Source: Moorena bouillonii PNG
Lineage (GTDB): Bacteria > Cyanobacteriota > Cyanobacteriia > Cyanobacteriales > Coleofasciculaceae
Direction of reading: 5' to 3'
Assembly (NCBI RefSeq): GCF_001942495.1
Contig: NZ_MKZS01000001.1
Coordinates: 7,194,241 to 7,258,240 of the forward strand
Length of the DNA: 64,000 nt
The notes below the pieces were generated by a model, which saw nothing but the letters and a program-made list of their open reading frames with translations, was not told where the DNA came from and made no database searches. Below, in pieces: positions 38,142 to 46,883 of this stretch. The position numbers and the translations under genes were made by a program. Numbering within the stretch: the first letter of the stretch is position 1; each line of letters starts with the position of its first letter.

Positions 38142-38656
38142 TTATATTGCTCGTATACATAGTAAAACCCTTACTGAGCATAGAGTATCGCGATACTTCC
38201 TGTCTCATTTCTCCCAGACAAAGAAATAATCGTTAACATTTGCCTGACCTAAGATTTGCCTGACCTAAGATTTGCCTGACTAAGGCACCCAAATCTACCT
38301 AAGGGGAAGCTTTCCTTGCCACTCTGTCAAAGCATTAGCAAGGAAAGCGCTGCCAGTCAATAGGGATTACTTAAAAACTAATCCTTATTGTGTTATATGG
38401 CAAGGTACTTCATCAAAACTTTGCAAACTCACTAGTCAAATGTACTGAAAATCCCAGTTTTTTCTGTAAGTAGTAAGTAAATAGTAATCAATTACTGAAT
38501 AGATTACTGAATAGATTATTTTAATTAATTACCTTTGAGCCGTAATTCGCTAATTTTCCCATTTTAAAGGGAAAATTCAAGTTTTACGTGCCATTATATC
38601 CGCCACATGCATAATGGCGGTTTCCACAGCGCTAGTTTTTAGATCAACCTGGGATA
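38142..38656. other. Divergent promoter region of pebA and the nucleotidyltransferase gene
   Basis: About 515 bp. Contains a direct repeat TTTGCCTGACC(T)AAGA around 38240-38275 and a long run of AT-rich DNA. Promoters for both genes must be here, but no certain element was found. No RNA gene was recognised. Confidence 0.4.
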
Positions 38657-39934
38657 ATGACCCTAACCCCATTAACTACTATAACATCAGTATCGATAAC
38701 TAATCGAGAACTCCAAACTAAACCAGAACTCCAGTTACTCCTCTACTGTGTCCGAACCAGCATCGACGATGGTACTGCTGAGTCTATCAAACGCTTACTG
38801 GTTGAGCAAGACATTGACTGGACTTATATGCTCAAAACAGCTCGCCGTCAGAAAGTCTTACCACTCCTGTACCATAGTCTCAAAAATACCTGCCCAGACC
38901 TGGTTCCCCAGAACATCCTCAAACAACTCCGAAATTATTTCCAGCACTTAGTCGTACACAACACATTTCTCATTCAGAAACTACTTAACCTCCTGACTCT
39001 TCTGGAGAAACACGGAATTTCTGCTATCCCCTTCAAAGGGCCTACCCTTGCTGTTTCCGTTTACGGCAATCTGGGGCTGCGGCAGTTCGGTGACTTAGAC
39101 ATCCTGGTTGATCACCACGACATCCCGAGAGTTAAAGAATTACTCTTGTCTCAAGGGTATCAATTGCAAAAAGACCTGGGCTGGGAGTATCACTTTGTGG
39201 ATAAAAAGAGTCGAGTCTGTATTGACCTTCACCAGGGGATTGTACCCGATTTATTCTGTTTGCCATTAGATTTTGAGTATTTGCGATCGCATCTTCAGCC
39301 TCTATCTGTTGCTGGTAAGACAGTCTCTACTATCTCGCCAGAACAGATGCTGTTAATTCTCTGTGTGCAATTGGGCAAAGACTGTTGTCACTGGAGTGTA
39401 CGTCTGGCTCAGTTATGCGACGTTGCTCAACTACTCCGTACTCATCCCCAGTTAGATTGGCGCAGAGTACTGGCAGAGGCTCAAAAGCTCGGTTGTGAAC
39501 GCATGCTCTTGCTTGACCTTTGCCTAGTCAGGGATTTGCTGGGAGTCACGTTGCCACAGATAGTCTTAAATAAATTGCAAGCCCAACCAGTCTCCCAATC
39601 CCTCGCTATCCAAGTACGATCACAGCTTTTCCGTGACCTTGAACAGCCACCTAAGCTCTCAGAAGCAAAAGGGTTTTGGGTCTTTTTCTTGTCTTACAAT
39701 CATCGCTTCTACTTCAGCATGAGAGAGCGTCTGCATGACAGAGTAATGTACTGTCTCCATTGGCTAAAAAACAGTTTGTTTGTTACCGTCATGCCCAACG
39801 AAGCGGATTGGGCGTTACTGTCCCTGCCTAGAGTGCTGGCTTTCCTGTATTATCCAATCCATATAATACGGTTGTTAATTAAGCATGGCATACAACCAAT
39901 GTTAAGAACTCATCACGAGCCGCACTCCTTGTGA
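38657..39934 (+). CDS. Nucleotidyltransferase-fold protein (PF14907-like)
   Basis: A 425-residue cytoplasmic protein with an uncharacterised nucleotidyltransferase domain. The catalytic-type motif FGDLDILV places Asp146 and Asp148, preceded by IPFKGPTLAVSVYGN, the arrangement seen in PF14907 proteins that are often linked to polysaccharide or peptide modification. The remainder is helical with several Cys (CVQLGKDCCHW near 240). The target is unknown. The gene stands apart from the pigment genes on either side and is followed by element C (39943). Confidence 0.7.
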   Translation: MTLTPLTTITSVSITNRELQTKPELQLLLYCVRTSIDDGTAESIKRLLVEQDIDWTYMLKTARRQKVLPLLYHSLKNTCPDLVPQNILKQLRNYFQHLVVHNTFLIQKLLNLLTLLEKHGISAIPFKGPTLAVSVYGNLGLRQFGDLDILVDHHDIPRVKELLLSQGYQLQKDLGWEYHFVDKKSRVCIDLHQGIVPDLFCLPLDFEYLRSHLQPLSVAGKTVSTISPEQMLLILCVQLGKDCCHWSVRLAQLCDVAQLLRTHPQLDWRRVLAEAQKLGCERMLLLDLCLVRDLLGVTLPQIVLNKLQAQPVSQSLAIQVRSQLFRDLEQPPKLSEAKGFWVFFLSYNHRFYFSMRERLHDRVMYCLHWLKNSLFVTVMPNEADWALLSLPRVLAFLYYPIHIIRLLIKHGIQPMLRTHHEPHSL

Positions 39935-39942
39935 AATTTTTA

Positions 39943-40074
39943 TATAGCATTTCTCAGACTTATTAGGTAAATTCAATGTCTTGATGCAGTCCATCATGGG
40001 GGGAACCCCCACAGCTAGGCGCTGCTTTGCTACTCCCGACTCCCGACTCCCGACTCCCTACTCCCTACTCCCTA
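39943..40074. repeat. Element C (TATAGC-type MITE-like), left end plus STRR array
   Basis: Begins TATAGCATTTCTCAGACTTA, contains the TCTTGATGCAG motif and GGGGGGAACCCCC palindrome, and ends in heptamer arrays (GACTCCC and TACTCCC, 40031-40074). No right terminal repeat follows, so it looks like a truncated copy. Compare the complete copies at 51299 and 60530. Confidence 0.6.
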
Positions 40075-40097
40075 AATCTGATCACCAAACCGATGCT

Positions 40098-40754
40098 CTA
40101 GAGAGAACTATCTAAAGCAGCAGCTACGACCCGATGGTCTTCATCCTTCATCAGTTCTCCCAATGCTGCTTTAGCATCGGGGGAATCAAATCGTTTGAGG
40201 GCACGGGCAACATGCATCCGAATACGCCACCATTGTGAATTTTTCAGAGCCAGAATTTGCTGCAATGCCTCAGTTTCCTTAACAGTACCAGCCAGTAACC
40301 CTAGGGCATCAATTCCTGCTTCTCGGACAGTTGGGTCTTCCCCTGCTAAGCCGCAAATACAAATACTATAGAGTTCTTCTGGACAAGACATTTCCACCAA
40401 AGCAGCAAGAATGCTACGGCGCACCAGCCAGTGATCATCCTGTTGAAAGCTAGTGACCAGATGAGATATTGATACGTCTCCATACTTGGACAAGGAATTG
40501 GAAGCTTCTGCCCTTACATTGGGATCTGTATCAAATTGCATCAAATTTAACAACGCAGCATAGGACTCGTCACTCCGTTTATTCCCCAGTCCCATGGCCA
40601 CAAAGGAGCGCACTAAAAATTCTGGGTCCTTGAGTTTACTTGTAAGTAGGGGAACAGCTACATCTGAACCATACTCTCTCAAAGCAGTAAGTGCCCTGAG
40701 GCGATCCTGGGCATTTGGACTTTTGAGAGAGATTTCGATTTGACGGATGTCCAT
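40098..40754 (-). CDS. HEAT-repeat protein
   Basis: A 218-residue protein composed of helical HEAT repeats (for example YGSDVAVPLLTSKLKDPEFL; YGDVSISHLVTSFQQDDHWL). Related HEAT proteins in cyanobacteria serve as bilin lyases or as NblB-like phycobilisome-degradation factors. No feature here decides between these. ATG 40754 (MDIRQIEISL) is preferred over the longer frame because the extra upstream part is basic and not family-like. It is divergent from the phycobiliprotein-like gene at 41020, with a long hairpin between them. Confidence 0.55.
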   Translation of the reverse strand: MDIRQIEISLKSPNAQDRLRALTALREYGSDVAVPLLTSKLKDPEFLVRSFVAMGLGNKRSDESYAALLNLMQFDTDPNVRAEASNSLSKYGDVSISHLVTSFQQDDHWLVRRSILAALVEMSCPEELYSICICGLAGEDPTVREAGIDALGLLAGTVKETEALQQILALKNSQWWRIRMHVARALKRFDSPDAKAALGELMKDEDHRVVAAALDSSL

Positions 40755-40829
40755 AGCACTACAGAGCCAGCTTTTTTTACATTTCTTAATACCTTTAATC
40801 AAAGATTATCATAATTTAGTATACTGCTG

Positions 40830-40880
40830 TGAAGTGAACTAGCCTTAGCTGCTACCGGAAGCTAGGGCTAGTTCACTTCA
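40830..40880. repeat. Near-perfect 21-bp hairpin in divergent gap
   Basis: Arms 40830-40850 and 40860-40880 are inverse copies (TGAAGTGAACTAGCC then one mismatch then TAGCT) with a 9-nt loop, followed on the plus strand by TTGTTTTTGTT. Both flanking genes point away, so it looks like a terminator without an upstream gene, or an operator/attenuator in the leader of the gene at 41020. Confidence 0.75.
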
Positions 40881-40915
40881 TTGTTTTTGTTAACCGTTGC
40901 GTTGATGAGATGCTA

Positions 40916-41010
40916 AGGTCAACCTTGGCCTTTCAACCTTAAACCTTGGCCAATAGGCCACGCAATCGCGTTCAACCTTCAACCAACCTTAAACCTTTAA
41001 CCTTCAACAA
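40916..41010. repeat. Degenerate TTCAACC STRR with palindrome fragment
   Basis: Contains TTCAACCTT/AAACCTTGG units interrupted by CTTGGCCAATAGGCCACGC, a piece of the dispersed palindrome. It ends 10 bp before the ATG at 41020 and so forms part of that gene's leader. Confidence 0.7.
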
Positions 41011-41019
41011 AAATCAACC

Positions 41020-41592
41020 ATGACGACTCAATTAAGCGACTATATCAAAGAACTAATTACCAAAGCCAGAATTGTCAGCTTTGCCAACTGGCAAGACTCC
41101 TATCCCCCAGAGATTATCCAGCATTTCCAGGCAGCTGATGATCATGGTCGCTATCTTACCGATGATGACTTGCACCAGATTAAAGCCTGTTCACCGGATA
41201 CGGAATCCTTAATCAATACAGCCCAATTTTTGCGGGATAACGCTTCTGATATCATTTCTGAAGCGCGGGAAACCGTATTGGCTCAATATCCTGATATTAC
41301 TAAACCAGGAGGTAGTCTTTATCCCGCCCCACGAGCAGAAGCCTGTTGGCGAGATTTTTGGCATTTCCTCCGCTGTATTACCTATGGGATTGCTGGCAGT
41401 AGCACCCAGTTTACTAGTGCTGAAGGACTGCACTATATGAATTTGTTGTACAAAGAATTGCAAGTCCCAATCGCCGCAATGGTATTAGGATTAGAAGGCA
41501 TAAAGGCTGCTAGTTTAAAGCGATTATCTGAACCAGACACAATAGCCCCCTATTTCGAACATTTAATTAATCAATTGAAAAAATTTAGCTAA
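41020..41592 (+). CDS. Divergent phycobiliprotein-like (phycobilisome-domain) protein
   Basis: A 190-residue protein that aligns with phycobiliprotein subunits: the conserved bilin pocket reads RAEACWRDFWHFLRC, matching the C-x-R-D motif (ACLRDxE) of CpcB/CpeB, and the N-terminal helices resemble their X/Y-A helices. The rest is divergent: the GTGP(L/M)DEW/Y loop of alpha subunits and the CLNGL motif of beta subunits are missing. It could bind one bilin or be a non-pigmented regulator or assembly factor. It is followed by an S-type lyase gene 91 bp downstream. No standard gene name fits. Confidence 0.7.
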   Translation: MTTQLSDYIKELITKARIVSFANWQDSYPPEIIQHFQAADDHGRYLTDDDLHQIKACSPDTESLINTAQFLRDNASDIISEARETVLAQYPDITKPGGSLYPAPRAEACWRDFWHFLRCITYGIAGSSTQFTSAEGLHYMNLLYKELQVPIAAMVLGLEGIKAASLKRLSEPDTIAPYFEHLINQLKKFS

Positions 41593-41682
41593 ACCAATAA
41601 CTCATAATTAAAACTAGAAAAAAATTAATAGCTAGTAACAATTAAAAAAGATATATTTTAAATTATTTTAATTAACAAAACC

Positions 41683-42234
41683 ATGTCCATATCCAAATTT
41701 AAATACTTCTTTGATTGCTGTGTAGGAACCTGGGTGGCACAACGTACCTATCATAATCTGACTCACCAGGAGGTAGAGCGCTCCCTTACAGAATTCACCA
41801 TTGAACCCCTGTCTTCTCCCCTCAAAACTAAGGTGTTGATAGATAATCAGCAACCTGACTTACCTAATATCAATGACCTGTGTGGTTATCATCTTGGTTT
41901 CGAAACAGTTTCTGAAAAAGGTGAACGGGTGTCCCAACAACTGAATATGCTTTTTGTCCCTCAGCTCGAAGAATCAATGATTCTAGAGGGAGATTATTTA
42001 CGCGATCGCGCCTACGAAGAAGCTAAACCTAAAGTCGCTCATTTTAGCTTCGATACCAATAAACTAGAACTTTTGATGACCACCTACTATACCCGTGTGG
42101 TATCTGTTGATTCCATTACCCTGATCAATCCCAATTTAAGAATCCGCAAAATTATTAATTACCAGCGTCCTCTAGAAAGCGAACCCCTAGACAAAGTGGT
42201 TCTAGTGGGCTTTGGGGTGGAACAAAAAGCTTGA
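41683..42234 (+). CDS. CpcS/CpeS-family phycobilin lyase (divergent, CpeU-like)
   Basis: A 183-residue lipocalin-fold S-type lyase. Visible family features are FFDCCVGTWVAQRTYH at the start, LEGDYLRDRAYEEAKP in the middle and ITLINPNLRIRKIINY near the end. It differs from the classical CpcS-I pattern, and the central loop is longer, so it is a separate branch, possibly CpeU-like. The expected job is to attach PEB or PCB to a Cys82-type site, perhaps of the phycobiliprotein-like neighbour upstream. It is the first of two S-type lyases in this stretch. Confidence 0.75.
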   Translation: MSISKFKYFFDCCVGTWVAQRTYHNLTHQEVERSLTEFTIEPLSSPLKTKVLIDNQQPDLPNINDLCGYHLGFETVSEKGERVSQQLNMLFVPQLEESMILEGDYLRDRAYEEAKPKVAHFSFDTNKLELLMTTYYTRVVSVDSITLINPNLRIRKIINYQRPLESEPLDKVVLVGFGVEQKA

Positions 42235-42715
42235 TAATTAGCGTAGCATTTCTCAATTGGTTGAAGGACTTTCGTTCTGGGTTAATGGCAGTAGGGAGTA
42301 GGGAGTAGGGAGTAGGGAGCAGGGAATAGGGAACAGGGAATAGGGAACAGGGAACAGGGAAAAAATCCTGTTTACCTGATTGTCTTGATGCAAAGCGTGA
42401 GTGGGGTAAACCCCCGTGAGGCTACTGCATCACTAATATGAGAACTGCTATAAATCCTGTTGATGGTTAACTGTTGACAGTTGACTTTTATGTTTCCGTT
42501 GATACTAATTCTGGTCTTCACACATAACTGTCACAAAAGTTTACAATTACTAATGTTTAAGGATGGGAGCCACGGTGTATAACTGAAGGTGTGAATCCGG
42601 GTAAAGGCTCTAATTTACTAGGTTTGCGTAATCTACAACACCACCCGCGCCGAGCATTCAGCTGCTATAGGCCAACAAAATTGTTAACTTTTTTAAATTA
42701 AACTACACATAGCAG
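42235..42715. other. Gap with element C and possible structured leader
   Basis: Holds element C copy 42243-42452 (next entry) and then about 260 bp before the S-type lyase at 42716. The stretch 42560-42670 is GC-richer and has some pairing potential (GGGAGCCACGGTG, GTGAATCCGGG), but no riboswitch family could be matched. No ORF is supported. Confidence 0.4.
42243..42452. repeat. Element C (TATAGC-type MITE-like) with STRR array
   Basis: Left end TAGCATTTCTCAATTGG, STRR array of GGGAGTA/GGGAACA units at 42290-42360, the motif TCTTGATGCAAAGCGTGAGT with a GGGGTAAACCCC palindrome, and a right end ATGAGAACTGCTATA, inverse of the left-end consensus. Same family as copies at 39943, 45097, 51299 and 60530. 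Confidence 0.7.
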
Positions 42716-43252
42716 ATGGATCTTACTGAATTTATAGAACGTTCTATTGGACGTTGGCGATCGCAACGCAGCGGTCATCACTTAGCGTTTAGTCACTTTG
42801 AGGAAATACGCTCAACTATTGATATCGTTGCCCTTGAGGCTGATGACTCAGCTGTGATTGACATTTGCAAACTATACGATATTGATCCCACAACTGCCTT
42901 GCATCCCTTTCGCATGAGTTGGGAAGGTGAATCAGATTGGGATGAAGAAGACATCCAGTCTGGAAGTTGCGTTCTAGTCCCTATCCCCGATCCTGAAAAC
43001 CCCGATCGGGGAAAACTTCTCAGAGAGCAAGGCTATGCCGAGACAATTGCAGCAGTGGGCAACTATCACCTGACTGAAGATGGTACCTTCACTTTGCTAA
43101 CGGAGTATGACCGAGCAGCTGCTGAAGAACGGATTTGGTTTGCCACACCGAATTTACGTTTTCGGGTTTCCTTGATTAAAACCAGTTCTGGTCAAGGGGT
43201 GACTACAGCCTCGTTTTCTTCGGAAATCCGTGACCTATCCCAATCGGGCTGA
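42716..43252 (+). CDS. cpeS: Phycobilin lyase, CpcS/CpeS family
   Basis: A 178-residue S-type lyase close to the classical CpcS-I/CpeS group: EFIERSIGRWRSQRSGHHLA at the start, GSCVLVPIPDPENPDRGKLL in the middle and EERIWFATPNLRFRVSLI near the end. Enzymes of this group attach bilin to Cys82 of beta-type and Cys84-type subunits; in PE-containing strains CpeS attaches PEB to Cys80/82 of CpeB. Its position just before cpeT and cpeR matches the order of the cpeCDESTR region in Fremyella. The symbol is by context and similarity. Confidence 0.8.
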   Translation: MDLTEFIERSIGRWRSQRSGHHLAFSHFEEIRSTIDIVALEADDSAVIDICKLYDIDPTTALHPFRMSWEGESDWDEEDIQSGSCVLVPIPDPENPDRGKLLREQGYAETIAAVGNYHLTEDGTFTLLTEYDRAAAEERIWFATPNLRFRVSLIKTSSGQGVTTASFSSEIRDLSQSG

Positions 43253-43338
43253 AAGTTATCAGCTTGAACAGTTAAGGTCATAATTTATATTTTTTTTAAT
43301 CTTTTTTAACTCTAAGTTTTCAATAGATTAATACACCA

Positions 43339-43950
43339 ATGTTGTCTAGTACTACCGATAAAACTACCAGTAATTTACTGACTCTAGCTAGTTGGATGGC
43401 TGGAGATTTTAGTAACCAAAAACAAGCGATTGATAATCCTCAGCTTTACGCTCACATTCATGTTTTCTTTCGCCCCTTACCCTTTGATTTTTTTTCCGGT
43501 ATTGGTTTCTACTCTGAGCAAGCCTATGACTACGATCTATGGAGTCCCTACCGTCAGGGAGTCCATCGCCTGATTGATAAGGCAGATCATACTTATATAG
43601 AAAATTACAGTCTTAAAGATCCAGTTCTTTATGCCGGGGCGGCGCGAGAGCCAGATATTCTCAAAACCATCACCCCTGATGTTATAGAACGTCGCTACAA
43701 CTGTTCAATGATTTTCTGGCGAGAGGGTGACATGTTTCGCGGAAGTGTAGAACCTGGTTGCCAGTGTTTCATCCAACGTAATGGGCGTAAAACCTATCTG
43801 GTCAGTGATGTGGAACTGACTGAAACTACTTGGATCAGCCTAGATCAGGGTATGGATGTCAATACTCATGAGCACGTATGGGGCTCAGCAGCTGGTCATT
43901 TACGATTTGAGAAACGGCAAAGTTTTGCTGACGAATTACCTGATTTGTAG
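43339..43950 (+). CDS. cpeT: CpcT/CpeT family phycobilin lyase
   Basis: A 203-residue T-type lyase. Family features are HVFFRPLPFDFFSGIGFY near 40, RYNCSMIFWREGDMFRGSVE near 130 and the C-terminal DVNTHEHVWGSAAGHLRF. CpeT attaches PEB to the C-terminal Cys (Cys158 in the numbering of the CpeB proteins here). The gene follows cpeS by 86 bp and precedes cpeR, as in Fremyella. The ribosome-binding site is not obvious, but the ATG lies at the family start. Confidence 0.88.
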   Translation: MLSSTTDKTTSNLLTLASWMAGDFSNQKQAIDNPQLYAHIHVFFRPLPFDFFSGIGFYSEQAYDYDLWSPYRQGVHRLIDKADHTYIENYSLKDPVLYAGAAREPDILKTITPDVIERRYNCSMIFWREGDMFRGSVEPGCQCFIQRNGRKTYLVSDVELTETTWISLDQGMDVNTHEHVWGSAAGHLRFEKRQSFADELPDL

Positions 43951-44339
43951 CGCGGATGTATAGTGCCTAGTTATCAGCAATAAGGGATTGGATTGTCACA
44001 CAAATACCAACAAACAAATACTAACAAATACTAAGCCAAGTAGGGTAGGTAAAGTCGTCTAATCTAGACGACTCAAAATAACCAATTTTTTTGGTTACCA
44101 CCCGACAAGCTTAAAACTGGTATTTTATTTTATTGCTACTATCTAAATGATTCTTAAAGTGATTATTAGGTATTAGCATAAAACCTAAAACATATAGGGT
44201 TACTAAATGAATTGAATTGTGACAATTAATTTTTGTTGCCTCTTCCCTACTCCCTACTCCCTACTCCCTACTCCCTACTCCCTACTCCCTTCCCTAGAAA
44301 ACCATTAGCCGATAATCTTAATTACCAATAGAGTTGAGG
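43951..44339. other. Intergenic region with STRR array before cpeR
   Basis: About 390 bp. Contains an imperfect GTCTAATCTAGAC palindrome near 44053, AT-rich DNA and the ACTCCCT heptamer array at 44243-44294, which ends about 45 bp before cpeR. No gene is seen. Confidence 0.5.
44243..44294. repeat. STRR array (ACTCCCT)n before cpeR
   Basis: About seven copies of a 7-bp unit, ending in TTCCC. It lies in the leader of the phycoerythrin regulator gene cpeR. Sequence type is the same as the GGGAGTA units of 42290 on the opposite strand. Confidence 0.85.
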
Positions 44340-44663
44340 ATGATTTGTGTACAGCTAATGCTACCGCCAAAAGCTCAAAAAAAGATGCAGTGCTGGATTA
44401 GGAGCAGACATTTAATCTGCTCGGGTCACTTTTTTATCTTTGAGACGGTAGAATATACAACAGTTGAACGATTCTCGGAATGTGTCGAGAGTCTCGGAGG
44501 AAGTTTAATATCGGTTAAACCCATTAAAAAAATTTGGATTGGCTCCCATCGCCAAGTTATTTTGTATCAAGCTAAAGCGAGTTTACATACACCTCATCAT
44601 GACCTCAAACAATACTGGATAAAATACGGGAGTTTCCGCACCAGATTTGATGAACGTTCCTGA
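44340..44663 (+). CDS. cpeR: Phycoerythrin regulator CpeR
   Basis: A small protein of about 107 residues with the CpeR core: LPPKAQKKMQCWIRSRHLIC, then FFIFETVEYTTVERF, SLGGSLISVKPIKKIWIGSH and HTPHHDLKQYWIKYG. CpeR activates phycoerythrin genes in chromatically adapting cyanobacteria such as Fremyella; its biochemistry is not fully settled. ATG 44340 has GAGG just upstream; a later ATG at 44358 is the alternative start. It is placed between the lyase genes and cpeBA copy 1, so it may control both cpeBA operons. Confidence 0.82.
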   Translation: MICVQLMLPPKAQKKMQCWIRSRHLICSGHFFIFETVEYTTVERFSECVESLGGSLISVKPIKKIWIGSHRQVILYQAKASLHTPHHDLKQYWIKYGSFRTRFDERS

Positions 44664-44678
44664 AAAATCCCCCCACTA

Positions 44679-44793
44679 ATATCAAGTCAGGTTGAATACC
44701 CATAATTTAGAGGTAGGGTGGGAAGTGTGGGGAGATGGGGAGATGGGGAGATGGGAGAGATTTGTATTAAGGGTAATTATCCCGACATGATAT
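44679..44793. mobile_element. MITE-like element A, copy 2 (after cpeR)
   Basis: 115 bp with ends ATATCAAGTCAGGTTGAATA and inverse ATATCATGTCGGGATAATTA (about 18 of 23 positions agree). The centre has triple GGGGAGAT. Same family as 32205-32300. It starts 16 bp after the cpeR stop. Confidence 0.8.
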
Positions 44794-45039
44794 AAACCAG
44801 TTGGCGTTGCGTCAGTCTTTGAATGAATAGGAGTAGAGTGGGCATCCTGCCCGCCCCAAAAGATCAAGGGACAGGCAAGATGCCTATTCCACACTGTTAT
44901 AGCAGTCGCCAGGGCAGGCGCGGACATGACAAAAGTCTCAAACCTAAATAAGCGCAAGAGTTTGACTTCTGACTTCTGACTTCTGACTTCTGACTTCTGC
45001 TATAAAATCATTCCATTATTAAGCAACGCCAACCAGTTT
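44794..45039. mobile_element. MITE-like element B, abutting element A
   Basis: 246 bp with inverted ends AAACCAGTTGGCGTTGC and AAACTGGTTGGCGTTGC (reverse complement of the right end), 15 of 17 identical. The inside has the words GGGCATCCTGCCCGCCCC and GGCAAGATGCCTATTCC, seen in other cyanobacterial interspersed repeats, and a GACTTCT heptamer array at 44963-45000. It carries no ORF. Confidence 0.7.
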
Positions 45040-45041
45040 AT

Positions 45042-45098
45042 AGCTAAGCTATCAGCTGTTGGCCAAGGCCAATGGCTGATAGCTTAATGCTTACCAAT
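45042..45098. repeat. Short palindromic copy of element D
   Basis: Symmetric arms TAGCTAAGCTATCAGC and GCTGATAGCTTA flank TTGGCCAAGGCCAATGG. It links element B to element C. Confidence 0.6.
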
Positions 45099-45222
45099 TG
45101 CTTGAGGTACTTTCGTCCTGGGTTGCGCGGGAGTAGGTAGTAGGGAGTAGGGAAGTCAGAAGAGGGAACTTCGGAAGTGGAAAAAAATCCTGTGAACCTC
45201 ATAGCTATGAGAAACGCTATAT
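45097..45222. repeat. Element C (TATAGC-type) copy upstream of cpeBA
   Basis: Left part CAATTGCTTGAGGTACTTTCG, GGGAGTAGG-type STRR at about 45127-45152, and a right end ATGAGAAACGCTATA that is inverse to the TATAGC consensus. It ends about 330 bp upstream of cpeB copy 1. Confidence 0.6.
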
Positions 45223-45430
45223 ATATATAGCCCTATTGCCATCGTCAACAGTAGACGCACTATGGTCAAGGGAGGTATTTTTCCAAAATGATTTAGGTTT
45301 TCAATATCAGCGCTAGCATATATCACAGCTAAGTTCCTGTAATTATTAAGTTTTGTATATAACTGCCGAGTCGGTTAACTGACTCCTGTGTGATCGACTG
45401 GTGACCTTGTAACGAATATTACAAATTATT

Positions 45431-45453
45431 ACTTTGTTGTTAATAAATGAGAC
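45431..45453 (+). promoter_or_regulatory. Shared 23-bp cpeB upstream motif, copy 1
   Basis: Sequence ACTTTGTTGTTAATAAATGA plus GAC. 18 of 23 positions match the motif at 49676-49698, and the distance to the cpeB ATG is 103 nt in both. TAATAAAT could serve as a -10 element. A CpeR-dependent promoter or binding site is inferred. Confidence 0.6.
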
Positions 45454-45540
45454 GGCGGTTCCGATTATCCTCTAATGTTCATATTGAGCTGGTCAAAGAT
45501 AAATAACCAGCAAGATAGCAAACTAGTTAAGTACCTTTAA

Positions 45541-46089
<549 letters not shown>

Positions 46090-46112
46090 TCTTTCCCTTT
46101 TGCCTAAGATAA

Positions 46113-46688
<576 letters not shown>

Positions 46689-46741
46689 GGAGATCACGGT
46701 GAAAATCCGTCGCTGATTGACTAATATTTCGATCAGCACCT

Positions 46742-46808
46742 GGGGACTCTTAGTACGTTGCTTTGCCTGAATTGGTTGAGTACCGTCGAAGAGTCCCCTG
46801 ATTGTTTT
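46742..46808 (+). terminator. Rho-independent terminator after cpeA copy 1
   Basis: Perfect 10-bp stem GGGGACTCTT and AAGAGTCCCC (46742-46751 and 46789-46798), followed by TGATTGTTTTGG. The 37-nt loop can itself pair weakly. It separates cpeBA from cpeY, so cpeY is expected at lower level. Confidence 0.75.
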
Positions 46809-46883
46809 GGGGAGTTAGGGGGGCAAAACTAACTAAACTTCGTAAGTCCTATTGTTAATTTCTAAATCACCACTAAATCACTG

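Noticed and set aside
42560-42670. Possible riboswitch (cobalamin-like words) before the S-type lyase
   Set aside because: Only loose resemblance (GAATCCGGG and GGGAGCC); the conserved core of a known riboswitch class is not found.
44682-44957. Minus-strand ORF after cpeR
   Set aside because: It falls across elements A and B and has no coding character.
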